This document shows positions 30,360 through 42,261 of a stretch of 64,000 bases of DNA, piece by piece (the first letter of the stretch is position 1; every line of letters starts with the position of its first letter). The stretch is from Adiantum capillus-veneris. Taxonomy: Eukaryota; Streptophyta; Polypodiopsida; Polypodiales; Pteridaceae. Position numbers and translations under genes: made by a program. The notes under the pieces were generated by a model. The model was not told where the DNA came from and searched no databases. It was given only the letters and a program-made list of their open reading frames with translations. Where the stretch lies: the NCBI GenBank assembly GCA_014529385.2, contig CM043952.1:53774119-53838118 (forward strand), read 5' to 3'.

Positions 30360-31577
30360 TGAATCCATTCAGGCTAGATTACATGGGCACAATTTGAATA
30401 CGGCCAGAAAGATCTCCACACAGAAAATGCTTCTCCCTTTGTTGCATTACTCTTCGTCCGCCCAGCAAGAAATTAAAGTTTACGGAGTCAATGTCGGCAG
30501 TCTCCTCCACTATGTCATGTTGAAGTTGCAAAAGATTGCATTGCTGCCTTTATTATAATTACTATCATAAGATTTAGGTCTTTGTCCACCACTTCCACAT
30601 CTATGACAACATTGTTTGCCAAACTTGCTGCCTCTTGATCCATAGGCACATAGCATCCTTGAACAATGTGAGAACGCTTGTACAAAAAGGAGATTATTAA
30701 TGTCTATGTCACAAGCATATACTTGACAATGAAAGTGTCAAGAGCAATCTCGCAACATATGCCATCTGTTTCTTTCACATACCACCCTCTATCAAGAAGC
30801 TTATCACACAAGAGGGAATCAAATGATTTGCAGAGCAGCATAGTTTTAGCAACATGTACTTTGCAGGTATGAAATAACTCAACAAAGAGACCAACAGGAC
30901 AAAAAATTGCAAGTTTCACCAATTTAGTGGGTACAAAGTTTCGGAGAGACCTCTGAACATCCCTATAGAGCCTGCTCCTCAATGCCTCACTCATTGTTGT
31001 GTCAGGAACGGGCCAATCCACGGAGTTCCAGCTGGTTGGTAGTGAAACCTTCACCAACACTTCTCTCTGATTCCTTTGATTGAGTTGGTAGAAATGGTCA
31101 TAGAAGAAAATACCCTCGTCTGCAAGGCTTTTGCTAGTTCTGCCCGCATATTGCAAGACCCCAATATGAGCATGGGTCACAGAGATGAGACCTATAATGC
31201 ACTCCAGTGGCTTCCATTCCTCATATGAGGAAGGATAAACATCTGTGAACATAAGAGACTAGAAATAAATACAAACATCTGTATAACCTGATTAAATATC
31301 TATAATAAGAGAAGAAAAAAACAGATTCACATTTGAAATGTAAGATGACATTTATAGAGGAGTGCTAAATAATTAACTCACAGTTGCACCGTGGATTATG
31401 CACCATGGAGACATCGCTGCCATTAGCAATCACATCAGAGTGAGTGAAAACATGTTGAACAAAGACTTCTTTCACAGTCTTCTTACCAACCTCGACTTTG
31501 AAATCGAGAACTCTTGCTTTCCATGCGGAACGAAACATATTTATTGCTTTTGAGCTTTTTCTCCTTCTTGGTTGCAT
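30360..31577 (-). pseudogene. Element T gene D: unrecognised protein
   Basis: Starts at 31577 with a basic segment (QPRRRKSSKAINMFRSAWK) and FVQHVFTHSDVIANGSD; the frame leaves at about 31370 and resumes, probably after an intron, at about 31252 with TDVYPSSYEEWKPLECIIG, SLADEGIFFYDHFYQL, SWNSVDWPVPDTTMSEALR and FVPTKLVKLAIFCPVGLF; it continues in decayed form below 30704 (YVPMDQEAASLANNVV). No domain recognised. The composition (no long low-complexity, balanced hydrophobics) suggests a globular protein. It converges with gene C and lies just inside the right TIR, so it is element cargo rather than a host gene. Confidence 0.45.
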
Positions 31578-32044
31578 AAGGACCCAAAGAACCTTTGCTT
31601 ATCCTCTACTTTTGCCACCTTTTATCCGTAGTGAGAGAGTTTGAGATTGAGATAGTGCTTATGCTACTACATGGTCTTCTTGGCACACTAATGGTGAGGT
31701 TAGTTGGGGACAGTGTAGAGCAACCTCTGGAACTTCTTGGGCGGGTAGAAGACGAAGCCATAGGTATAATGGAGGAATAATGAATTTTGAAAGCCTTTCA
31801 TAAAGGTAGTGGTTATCTTTTATTGAAGGGAGAGAGTTAGTATCAATCAATAGTCAGGTTTCAGCAACTTGACGTCTACTGGCAGTGGGCCCTACTTTGT
31901 GAGATGAGAAAGTTACCTTACAAAAATGGGACAAATCTCAATATTTTAAAATTTTTTCTTTCATTTTTGTGTTATTTTCCATGCATTTCTACGTTACGTA
32001 AGGTTGCTGCTCATTGGTTGCACCTTCTTTTCTCTCTCTTCAAT
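31578..32044. other. Element T right subterminal region
   Basis: Contains the promoter side of gene D. A short plus-strand ORF (31595-31780) has no recognised domain. No subterminal repeat array like that of CACTA is seen. Confidence 0.4.
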
Positions 32045-32078
32045 AAGGCACTCCAAATGACCTCCAAAATTTCCTAAT
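32045..32078 (-). repeat. Element T right terminal inverted repeat
   Basis: On the minus strand it begins ATTAGGAAATTTTGGAGGTC and matches 15337-15370 with two mismatches. Followed on the plus strand by GCC (32079-32081). Confidence 0.85.
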
Positions 32079-32081
32079 GCC

Positions 32082-32605
32082 CCCTCGCTTGTGGGACGTG
32101 TGAACCTAGGTATCTTGATAGGGATCTTGAGTGGCATATCAAGTGGCGTCTTGATGGGGGTACAGATGACAGGTGTCTCCACTGCATTCTGGGCCCCGAA
32201 GCAAGGAGTGTCAACTAGGGTGACTCCCAAAGGAGTAGCGAGTCGTGTGTAGCCAAGAACAGCCAATAGCCGCGCAAAACCTAGAGTAGATGGTGATGTC
32301 GTGGCTGGTGTGTGGGCATGAAAAGAAGAGGAAGGTAAGGAGCCTCGTGGACTATGAGGTGGTGTCTAAGCATGAGGGGTGGCATCTCCACAGTAACCGC
32401 CTCCGCCACCACTAGAACGTCGGTGCCTGGAAGAGTGTGTAGATTTTCTCGCCGACACCGATCTCTCAAAGCGCAGTGAGTACTCCAAAAAAGAGGGAGA
32501 CGTTGAAGGAGTGGAACAACGCGATGATGCTCCACAGTGATGACGCTCCGCGTACCACCTCCTCTGTTGGGGTGACAAGGAAGAAAGAAACTCATCATCA
32601 TCCAT
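32082..32605 (-). pseudogene. CACTA copy B Transposase_24, N-terminal part
   Basis: Starts MDDDEFLSSLSPQQRRW at 32605, matching copy A but with Arg where copy A has a stop. Ser/Arg-rich and Gly-rich stretches follow, then, after a frameshift near 32300-32370, the repeated P-x-x-TP region (VDTPCFGAQ, PIKTPLDMP) and RFTRPTSEG, where element T interrupts. It continues at 15333. Confidence 0.85.
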
Positions 32606-32796
32606 ACCTGCATTAAACACACAAACATTATATCTTATTGATGAATGGAAAAGAAAATCTGATCAAGTTATAATTTGATTAAACACAATTTAAATTTCTC
32701 AAGTATATCATATAGACAAGAATGAACAAAGCTCCATGTGAATACAATATACATTATAAAAAGGAGAAAAATTGCTCAAATACAATGTTTATGGCT

Positions 32797-33105
32797 TTAA
32801 GAGGTCTCTCTCTCATCCTCGCATAACTCAGCATAACTCCCTATGTCTATATAGAGCTCTCCGTTTAGGCAAATGTCCTTCGTTTCATTTTGTAGATCCT
32901 CTACATGCATTCCATAGACAATAGCAGCACCAGGCTCGTCCTGTACCACCTCAGTGGCTTCTGACTCAGCAATATCCTCTTTGATCTCCTCCACTGATGT
33001 TGCAGTGATTGGCACATGGTAGCCCTCATACGTCCGTGCACTACGAGGGGCTACCTTTATGACATACCACCAGTTTCATGCAGACTTTGTAGGATGAAAT
33101 ACCAC
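32797..33105 (-). CDS. CACTA copy B TNP2 ORF, last exon (DUF4216 tail)
   Basis: Homologous to 60-368 of copy A (VVFHPTKSA, then the acidic tail ending DERETS). The exon start at 33105 follows a TCTTGCAG acceptor on the minus strand. Copia 2 sits in the preceding intron 19 bp upstream. Confidence 0.75.
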
Positions 33106-33123
33106 CTGCAAGAGCCACATAAC

Positions 33124-33315
33124 TAAAGGAGTACGAGCGGAAGTGCGACGCGAGAGAGAGTGTGAGAAGAAGAGCACGACGATATGGTGAACTCGCTCTA
33201 CTGTAATGTGTAGAGCATAGTGAGTTCTTATTAGGTTTTTACAAAAGAATATGTGTACATACCTGGCGGCCCGCCCACTTACCTGGGCAACCACATTGAG
33301 CTTTATACCCCAACA
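33124..33315 (-). repeat. Copia copy 2 3' LTR
   Basis: 192 bp, with terminal CA mutated (the plus strand starts TAAAGG instead of TGAAGG). Preceded in element sense by the PPT complement CCTCCCACTT at 33316-33325. Confidence 0.95.
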
Positions 33316-33404
33316 ACCTCCCACTTAAAGTCCAATGTGGTACTTTAAGTGTGAGAGAAGCTACTATACCAGCTAATATACAAGAGATGTAGAGAAGTGA
33401 TGTA

Positions 33405-36400
33405 CTACCCTACACCTAACTGCTTGAGAAAATGCGCAAAGCTCTCTGAGGGAAGTCCTTTTGTAAGTAGATCAGCAGGATTTTCTGTGGTGTGAACTTT
33501 GACAAGTTGAAGTTGCTTATCCTCGAGCATTTCCCTGATGAAATGATACTTCACATCCACATGCTTTGTCTTTGAGTGATAAACTGAATTGCGAGCCAAT
33601 TGTATAGCACTTTGACTATCACAATATAACACAGGCATCTCTTCTTTGATTCCCAAATCTGTTACTAGTCGATTAAGCCAAATTGATTCTTTGCATGCCT
33701 CTGATGCTGCAACATATTCAGCCTCTGTAGTAGACTGAGTAACCCATTCTTGTAATCTAGAACGCCATGATACTGCTCCACCAGCCAATGTAAAGACATA
33801 CCCTGACGTAGACCTTCGGTTGTCTAAGTCACCTGCATAATCTGAGTCTCTAAAACCCTTTACACTTAGCTCCTGACTCCCATAGCATATACGCATACTC
33901 TTTGTAGCTTTCAGGTATCTCAATATTCCTTTCACTGCCTCCCAATGTTTCTTGCCTAGGTTTGACATGTATCGACTTACTACTCCCATTGCAAATGCAA
34001 TGTCTGGGCGAGTAGCAATCATTGCATACATCAAACTACCCACTGCAGACACATATGGAATCTTATCCATTTCAGCCTGTTCTTCCTCAGACACAGGATA
34101 ATCTTGTTTGCTAAGTTTCACATATGGTGGCAATGGAACACTCAGTGCCTTTCCCTTCTCCATATTGAAACGTTGCAAAACCTTGTCAATATACTCTGTT
34201 TGAGATAACCAAATCAACTTCTTTGATCTGTCTCTCTCAATGCGCATACCAAGTATATGACTTGCCTCACCCATGTCTTTCATGTCAAACGATTTTGCCA
34301 TCTTTGACTTCATAGCTGAAATTTCTTCCAAGTGCGTGCCAGCAATCAACATGTCATCCACATACAAAATAAGAATCAGCCAACTGCCATCCTTAGCCTT
34401 CTTTGTATATAGACAGTGATCGAACTCACTACGTTTGTAGCCTTGAGAAAGCATAAACTTGTGGAATTTATGGTACCATGCCCTCGGTGATTGTTTTAAG
34501 CCATAAAGACTCTTTAACAACTGGCATACCCAATCTTCCTTGCCTTTCTCAAAAAACCCTTCTGGCTGCTACATTTAAATTTCCACATCTAAATCACCAT
34601 GCAAGAACGCTGTCTTGACATCCATTTGGTGCAACACCAAATCTAATATGGCAACCAATGCAAGAAAGCATCTCAATGTAGTCATCTTGACCACCGGAGA
34701 GAAGACTTCATCAACGTCAATGCCATGTTCTTGCTTAAAGCCCTTGGAAATAAGCCTTGCTTTGTACTTTGGCTGACTATCATGAGCGGTGATCTTATAC
34801 CTGTAAACCCATTTACAAGGTAGAGCCTTTTTGCCCTGTGGTAATTTAACTAGCTTCCATGTCTTGTTTTTATGCAGAGCTGTCATCTCTAACCGCATGT
34901 CCAATTGCCAATTCCCGGAGTCCTTCATTTGCACTGCTTCCTTGTAACATGAAGGCTCATTGCAATCAGTCAACATGACATAGTTCATAGATGGAACAAA
35001 CCTATCAGAAGGTAGCGTGACACGTCCAGATCTACGCACAATAGGTGGCTCAGGCTCAGCCACAACCTGTGGTTCCACTCTATCCTGTCCTTGCTCCTCT
35101 TGAGCCCTAAAATTTTGTCTTGCACGTGCAGGTCCATCTTCTTGGAAGACAACTCTTCTAATCTCCTCAACCCTCTCTGGTTTAGAATGATATTTGCATT
35201 CATTAAAGTGAACATCATTGCTGCGGACAACCTTTCTGGATTCGGGATCCCAAAGTCTGTACCCCATCTCACCAGAATTACCATAGCCTAGAAAGATGCG
35301 CTTTCTACTCTATGGCTCAAGTTTGTTCCTAAATTCCTTTGGAACGTGAGTATATGCCTCACAACCAAAGACTCTGAGATGCTTGTATGAGGGCATTTTG
35401 CCTGACCATACCATCTCTGGCACTGAATCCTTCTGCAAAACCTTGCTAGGAGATCTATTTACAAGATGAATAGCTGTTGATACAGCTTCAGCCCAAAACC
35501 CATTTGGCAGTTGTGCATTAGACAACATACTTCTGACCTTCTCTTGTATGGTCCTATTCATCCTCTCAGCAACACCATTTTGAGGAGGATTGTAAGGAGC
35601 AGTAAGTTCACGTTTTATACCTTTTGACTCACAAAAGTCCTGAAAGGCCTTTGAAACGTACTCTCCACCATTGTCAGTGCGTAAGCATTTAAGCTTCTTG
35701 CCACTCTGATTCTCCACAAGTGTCACAAACGTTTTGAAAACACTAAACGCTTCATCCTTGTGCTTGAGAAAGTAAACCCATATTTTCCTCGAGTAATCAT
35801 CTATAAATGTCATAAAGTAAGAAGCTCCCCCTAGAGATAGGTTAGGCATAGTTCCACACAAATCTCTATGAACAAGTGCCAACTGTGTATCTCTTCTACT
35901 GCTTCTATGCTTATGTGGCTGATGTGTTTGCTTACCATACAGACAATGTTCACAGAATTCAAAATCATTAAATGAAAAGCCAGGAAAATAACCAGAACGA
36001 GACTAGATTTCCATTCCCTTCTTGGACATATGTCCTAACCGGCTATGCCACAAAGAAACGTTCGGCTGCTCGGTTACATTGATTACATTTTTAGAGACAT
36101 TTGATACATAAATCATGTAAAGTCCTGCAGACTTTACTCCATGTGCTACTATCATAGAACCCTTGGATATCTTCCACATGTTCTGTCCAAAAGTGGTGAC
36201 GTAGCCAGCATCATCAAGTAAACCTGTGCTGATCAAGCTCTTTGTAATTGCGGGAACATGTCTCACATTCTTCAGCGTGAAAGAAGAGCCATTCTGAAAC
36301 TTCAATTGAACATCTCCAACACCTAAGATCTCGCATGTCTGCCCATTACCTAGCTGAACATGATCTTTAGTGGTCACATAAGAGGTAAACCACACCTTGT

Positions 36401-37385
36401 TTGGAGACACATAAAGTGATGCCCCTGAGTCTATAATCCAGTCACTCAGTGCATTTCCATCTGATGCTGTAAGAAGAGTTGAGTCCATTGTATTCTTCAA
36501 GAAGTAGATGTCTCTTGACACTAGACTGTCATCCTCTGCAATAGTGTTTGTCACATTTATTTCTTGAATCTTCACTAAGGACTTGTTCTTCTCACCATGG
36601 TCTTCAGCTTTCTCTTTGCCTTTTTCTGCTTTCCATTCTCTGCAGTCTCTTTTCATGTGACCCTTCTTGCCACAATGGTAGCATTCTATGTCACTCTTGC
36701 CTTTAGCACTGCGGGACTTGCTACGAGACTGATTCCTGTTTCCACCTTTGTACTTTTCTTTGGTCCTTCCCCTGACAACTAAGGCTGTTCCTTTGCCTTT
36801 TTCCATTGTCTTTCTATTGGTTTCTTCAGTAAGCAGACTTCCTTCTACACCTGTTATGTTCAAACCATCTGGAGGTGCAGAATTACTCAAAGCTGTGTGA
36901 AAAGTGTCCCAACTTTCCGGCAATGTGATCAACAGGAACATAGCTCTAACAGGTTCATCAAACTTGACACCTTGAGCAGACAACTGACTATAGATTGTGT
37001 TGAATTCATTCAGATGATTGGACATAGGTGTCCCTTCTTTCATGTTCAAGTCAACAAGCTTCTTAAGCCAGTATACCTGTGAAGCTACACTCTGCTTCTC
37101 ATAAAGATCACTCAGCTTTAACCATGCTTGATAAGCCGACATCTCGCCTGCTACATTGAAGTAAACGCTTTCTGCCAAAGTCAGCATAATGGTAGAAAGT
37201 GCCAATTCATCCATTTCGCTCCATTCATCTTCGTCCATATCTTCTGGTTTTATCCCCTTGAGCTTTATAGGTTTTATCTACTTCTTTTGTACCAACACGT
37301 GCCAAATCTGCTTCTTCCACAATGGAAAATTGGTTCCATCCAGCTTCTTGATATTGTAAAGAGCAGTGTCCTGTGATCCAGCCAT
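33405..37385 (-). pseudogene. Copia copy 2 gag-pol polyprotein
   Basis: Start at 37385 by homology to copy 1. Gag, protease (IIDSGASLYVS), pre-integrase, integrase (RTDNGGEYVS, GVAERMNRT), reverse transcriptase (YVDDMLIAG) and RNase H are all recognisable. Stops: TAG in the early gag (about 37279), TAG after KKGMEI (36003), TAG after the KLEP segment (about 35307), and TAA plus TAG around 34570-34578. The RT/RNase H half 33405-34520 is open. The 28-residue protease segment deleted in copy 1 is present here. Confidence 0.95.
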
Positions 37386-38452
37386 AGCTACGCTTTATAG
37401 TAGTTTACTTTCCTGGGAAAAATTCGGCAGAGTTTCCCCTGTAAACTGACCTCTGAACCAATATCAACCTGTCAAATGAACCAAGAAAGCTTCAGATTCT
37501 GCAAAAATTTTGGCACTGTCTCCTTTGTAAAATGGCTCTGGTGTACTAAAAATAGACCAAAAAACAGCTCAAAAAACCACTGTCTCTCTAACACTGTAAG
37601 CTGTGGGTAAACCTGTCCTGCACCTGTACTGTCTCTGACTGTCCTGTCACTGTCCTGTAAGCATAGACTGCGACAATGCCTCAACGGCAGTAAAGCAAAG
37701 ATGCAATCCCAACTGTCTAACTCACAGTCAATACATCCTAGCTGCCTATCTAAGGGTGCTCGAGGGATCGCTCCAAGACCTGTATCACCGAAAGGATCTC
37801 AACATTCGAGAATCCCCCAGCTCAATAAAACCTCACTCGACCCTCAACAAAGGCTGCAGTAAATCTGACAGTACATAGACTTCCCACAAAGTCATACATC
37901 CACAAATTTCCCACTGTATGCTGTAACCGCTGCGGCGGTTGTTTGCTGCGTGACTCACAGCCAGCAAACCCTCAACAGACATACATCATCTCTGACAATA
38001 CATCCCATGTGGAAGTACCTGCAATGTCAGGATGAAATCTGGAATATCAAGCAGCAAACACAATCTACCTGATGAACTAGTGGATGTCTCCTACAGTCTG
38101 TGTGTAGATGCGCCCGTGTCGTATGTGACACGCCTCCAAGAACTGTGAGCCATCCTTCGATGTGTAGACAGCCACAAATCAACACTCTAGGAGTGTCGAT
38201 ATCCTCAGCACCTGCAGTCGTAGGCCAAAAACCCCCAAATTTGCAGAGTCAGATCTGCACCCGCTGAGACCACGTAGTCAAAAATGGCATGAGCAGAACT
38301 TTGTCGAAGCCAAACGATGACCGAGGTGACCGAGATGACCTCACAATATTTGGGGCCATGTCTTTGCCTGTCGAATTTCACTCCAATCTGAGTTGGTGAC
38401 TCTAGCCTCGTGCAGTGCTGCCCGGAGCCTCAATCTGAGCTCTGATACCAGT

Positions 38453-38644
38453 TGAAGGAGTACGAGCGGAAGTGCGACGCGAGAGAGAGTGTGAGAAGAA
38501 GAGCACAATGATATGGTGAACTCGCTCTACTGTAATGTGTAGAGCATAGTGAGTTCTTATTAGGTTTTTACAAAAGAATATGTGTACATACCTGGCGGCC
38601 CGCCCACTTACCTGGGCGACCACATTGAGCTTTATACCCCAACA
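38453..38644 (-). repeat. Copia copy 2 5' LTR
   Basis: 192 bp, TG..CA intact, followed in element sense by the tRNA-Met PBS. About 1 kb of leader (37386-38438) separates it from gag. Confidence 0.95.
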
Positions 38645-38649
38645 ATAAC

Positions 38650-39070
38650 TTACGTGAGTGCTTCCAGACTATCAATCCTCTAAAATTGGATGTTCACAGA
38701 CTTACTTGTTCACAGTGCTCGGGTAGTACAAAAGTGTCTCTTAGGTCGGTCCATTTTTTAGTTGAATCTACCTCAAGGAAACCTGACTCTCCTCTCCGCA
38801 CTATAGCATTGCAACCCTCCATGTTTATCTTGAACCATTGCACATCGAACAAATCCATGAAAAATTCTCTATAATCGATGCTCAGAATCTCTTGTAGCAT
38901 GTCGAAGTAAGTGAGTTCCACCAGCAGAGGATCTACATCAAAGAACCATTGTCAACTAAACTGTTCAAATTTTGCCATGATTCCACAATCTTGTGTAAAA
39001 TGCCTTTTGTCGATCCGTTCCACCCTAAAATGTCGACCTTTACACCATGCTTCCGTGAATGACTCATACT
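38650..39070 (-). pseudogene. CACTA copy B DUF4216 region
   Basis: The minus-strand reading shows YFDMLQEILSIDYREFFMDLFDVQWF and GFLEVDSTKKW then TFVLPEHCEQ, the usual DUF4216 order (body, then the DPF-L-Q-like end) before a GTAAGT donor at about 38688. Decay upstream. Confidence 0.75.
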
Positions 39071-39089
39071 AAAATCAACAAAGATTATG

Positions 39090-42000
39090 AGTGGCTGTCC
39101 AAACGTCTAGAAGACTCGAGTTGTACATTGCAAACTTACCTTGGTCACACAACACCACGAGTACTCCCACTCCTCCTCAGTCACTTATTCGCCGCACGGT
39201 TGTGCGCTTATCAATTGGTTGTGTAACCATCTTAATGTTGGTAGGATCTCAAGACCCGTCGGATAATGCATCGGTGGTCATCTTCCCGTCTCCACTCGAT
39301 TCATGCCCTTTGTCGCTCTTGCTTTGCATTCTCGTATTGTGAAATCCACTTTTGCATCACTGGATTGTGAATCATGCAAAATCGATTGATTTTAGCCTCT
39401 AGATCTTCTGTCATTTTTTTCTCAACATCGAGATTGCACATGACCATCCCAGATATGCGCTCATCATCTATAGTTCACCATAGCATGTCTTGAGCTTTAT
39501 CAAATCCATCTAGCCACTCTCTAATGTAGATAGGGACTCTGATACCAGTCAACCTTCTGCCATGCTACCCTCTGGACATGCCTTCTGATGCACATATCCC
39601 TTGAGCGTTTTCATGAGCTGTTCTAAAAGAACATCCATCTGGAATGCATTGTGTCAGCTATTTCCACCTTATCAACTATGTGAACAAGAAGGTTCACTTG
39701 AATGGTTAGCATGGTAGTAGTCAAATGTTTCTCAAACATGCATACAACCTCCACAGTGTTTAGTTTGGCGGATGGTATGGAATCTACATGAATCTCCTTT
39801 TGTGAGATCCATTGCACCAACTTCCCAAGTTTGTAGATTGTGGTACGGACGTCAGGAGACAAACATTCCTCAAATGGCCATCAATAAAATAAACTACAAA
39901 ACACGTCTAGATTAAAGTCCGTACATGGATATGTTACACAATTTCCAATATGATATATTCCACTTCAAACATACTTGACACATTTTATGCCTATCATGTG
40001 ACTTCAAACTAGCAAGCTTTCCTTGTTTAGTGGAACATGTTCGGAGCAAGTGCATTACGCCAGTGGGCATCCGCGTGGATCGAATGATCTCTTTTACTTT
40101 GTGTTCTTGGCGTGCTGTCAAAATCCATGGCGCTTTAGGGAGTTTTATCGATCCATCGGGTGCAATATTGCTCCATACGATACACATTTCTAAGGTCAAT
40201 TTGGCCCCCAAACTTCCTTTTTGCCAATGAGATTGTCCCACAGCAAATCACCCACATTCTTGAATATGTGCACTGGATCAAGCAAGTGATTGATCATGAG
40301 TCTGGGCCAATATGGTAACTCGTACCATAGAGAGAGTCTCTTCATCCCTGGGGGCAAACCGTCACATCTCCTTCTTCTCTAACCATGCTCGATCAGACAT
40401 CCTCGGTGGCTCTCTTCCCAAAAAACCATCACGTAACTCGTGATTCTCTAGAAGATGCACTTGATGACCTTTGCAGATTTGCTTCTTCAGTGAGGGCGCC
40501 CGACGTGCATTAAGTCTAGGTCCTAAGTCTAGGTCCACATGTGACACATGCTCTGTATCCGCTTGTTTGAAGCCCTGCATGTATACACATGACAATAGAT
40601 AATCTTGAGAAAAACCAACATTTATAGTGATTAAGTTTGAGTATATATCACCTGAGCATTCTATTATTCTGGGATAGTCATGCATGGTCCACATTAGAAT
40701 GCCTCTGATCAAGCATTGCATCGACCTGTGTGTCAGCTCATATCCACCACTTCTATGCCTTTGATCAAAGATGATTGGGTCGACCTATGTGTCAGCTCAT
40801 ATCCACAATTATTGTAGCTCTTCCAATAGTGGACAAAGATACACATCCATATTCTTCACTTTATACCACCCACAAGCACAATCAAGCTTAGAAACAGGTG
40901 CCCCTTCTTGGTAGTCCACCACGGGGCAATGTTGTAGTTGACGATGACAACTGGCCACACACTGTAAGATTTTTACTTCTGACCAAATGGATTTATGCCA
41001 TCCATGGCCAAGTCGATGCGCAAATTTCAAGCTTCCCTGGCAAAATCCAGCCATGTGTCATCTATATGTTTCCAGGCTGCACAATCTGCAGGAATCCGTA
41101 GCACACCATCCGAAGATCTATTCTCCTCATGCCATGATGCTAGGGTGGCCATGGACTTACATTCAAAGAAATGCTTGATGCGAGGCAGCAGAGGAAAGTG
41201 TCGCAATACCTTTTGTGGAATTTTTTGTCCGTGGAGATCTACTCGATATCTCTCGGAATCACATTTTGGACACTTCTCCATGTCTATGTATTCCCTCTAA
41301 AAAGAATGCATGCGTTAGGACAAGCGTGAATCGAATTGTAATCCATCCCCAAGTTTTGCAAGATCTTTCTTGCTTGCTCTCTAGAATCTGGCATCACATT
41401 ATCAGTTGGCAGTATGTGCTCTTTGAGCAATCTACACAGCGGAAAAAATACAAGACACTTGTGTAAGTAATCTATCGAATCATTATACATCTATAGTTTT
41501 TTATTGAAGTAATCACATCGTAATAGATCACCTAAAAAGCGTTGTGATGCTAGTGTCACTCCATCCAAACTTTGCCTACATGTTGAGAAGAACCAAGAGT
41601 GCCTTCAATCTAGACACACGTGCTCCACCATACAATGACGTATCGGATTCACCTCTCATGTCATCATAGATAATCCTTTCTGAATCCATGATCATCTCGA
41701 TCATTTCAACGATCTTGGGCTCAAACATAGCCTCTTTGGGATGGTGGTTTACGTGATCACCCTCCGAGCTCTCAGAGCCTGCATCTTGTGGCCTCACGTA
41801 TGCTGCTTGACCAAAGTTCCTACGAACACGTCTATTGGGTTGCAAGATTGTTGCCTATCAGTGGCCAGCGTGTCAGAGTCTGACGAGTTGTAATTGGCAA
41901 CAACTCAATCTATAATAGATGGGTCAAACTTGCCAAATTCGCGAACGTGTTGCAAAGAAAGCTTCTTGTCCATCGCACAGCATGTTTGCATTGATTACAA

Positions 42001-42101
42001 GGACATAAGATCCTTGTCGAGAGATAGGTGTTTTGGTTGGACCGCCCCACATCATCATCACTACTCATAATGAATGTAAAAACCTTATAACACCTAGACA
42101 T
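39090..42101 (-). pseudogene. CACTA copy B TNP2 transposase with DUF4218
   Basis: Landmarks in order on the minus strand: N-terminal transposase-associated segment with CPCNQCK (about 42000), LPTDNVMPDS then LQNLGMDYNSIHACPNACILFR (about 41330-41420), CPKCDSERY, PQKVLRHFPLLPRI, WHEENRSSDGVLRIPAD (about 41100-41270), TNP2 core remnants around 40850-41050, WTMHDYP (about 40690), SLKSHDRHKMCQ (about 39980), DUF4218 39560-39862 (VRTTIYKLG, VVCMFEKH, SRWMFF) and a tail to 39090. Numerous stops and frameshifts. This is the cut-and-paste transposase of CACTA, inactive here. Confidence 0.85.
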
Positions 42102-42128
42102 AAATTTAATCTTCTATTGGCATTCTCC

Positions 42129-42235
<107 letters not shown>

Positions 42236-42261
42236 ATCACACTGTAAACTACCTCACATTC

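Larger units (their letters stand above)
15337..32078 (+). mobile_element. Element T: multi-gene TIR DNA transposon carrying histone-fold, Ulp1 and FCP1-like cargo
   Basis: It lies precisely inside the Transposase_24 ORF of CACTA copy B: joining 15333 to 32082 restores homology to copy A. The ends are inverted repeats of about 34 bp with two mismatches (15337-15370 and 32045-32078, starting ATTAGGAAATTT and continuing GGAGGTCATTTGGAG). GCC at 15334-15336 and 32079-32081 is the candidate 3-bp TSD; a G-run length difference leaves some doubt. Genes: A + (15689-18409), B - (18466-25851), C + (27219-30180), D - (30360-31577), i.e. two convergent pairs with a shared divergent promoter region between B and C. 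Copia 1 interrupts gene B. Without copia 1 the length is about 11.2 kb. The superfamily is not recognised. Confidence 0.8.
33124..38644 (-). mobile_element. Ty1/copia retrotransposon, copy 2, with intact target duplication
   Basis: LTRs 33124-33315 and 38453-38644, flanked by ATAAC (33119-33123 and 38645-38649). Inserted into an intron of the copy B TNP2 ORF; excising it restores homology to copy A. The two LTRs differ at about 4 of 192 positions, all transitions, so the insertion is not brand new. The PBS complement GCTCTGATACCA is at 38439-38450. Confidence 0.97.
13806..42101 (-). mobile_element. Nested CACTA transposon copy B (inverted), 5' end unresolved
   Basis: The 3' TIR at 13806 reads CACTACAAGAGGTTATG, as in copy A. 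On the minus strand the element encodes TNP2/DUF4218 (39090-42101), DUF4216 (38650-39070, 32797-33105) and Transposase_24 (32082-32605, 14495-15333). It is split by copia 2 (33124-38644) and by element T (15337-32078); both junctions restore homology to copy A exactly. The 5' TIR of B (expected CTCTTGTAGTG on the plus strand) is not found between 42102 and 43560, so the end given here is only the end of coding similarity. Confidence 0.8.
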
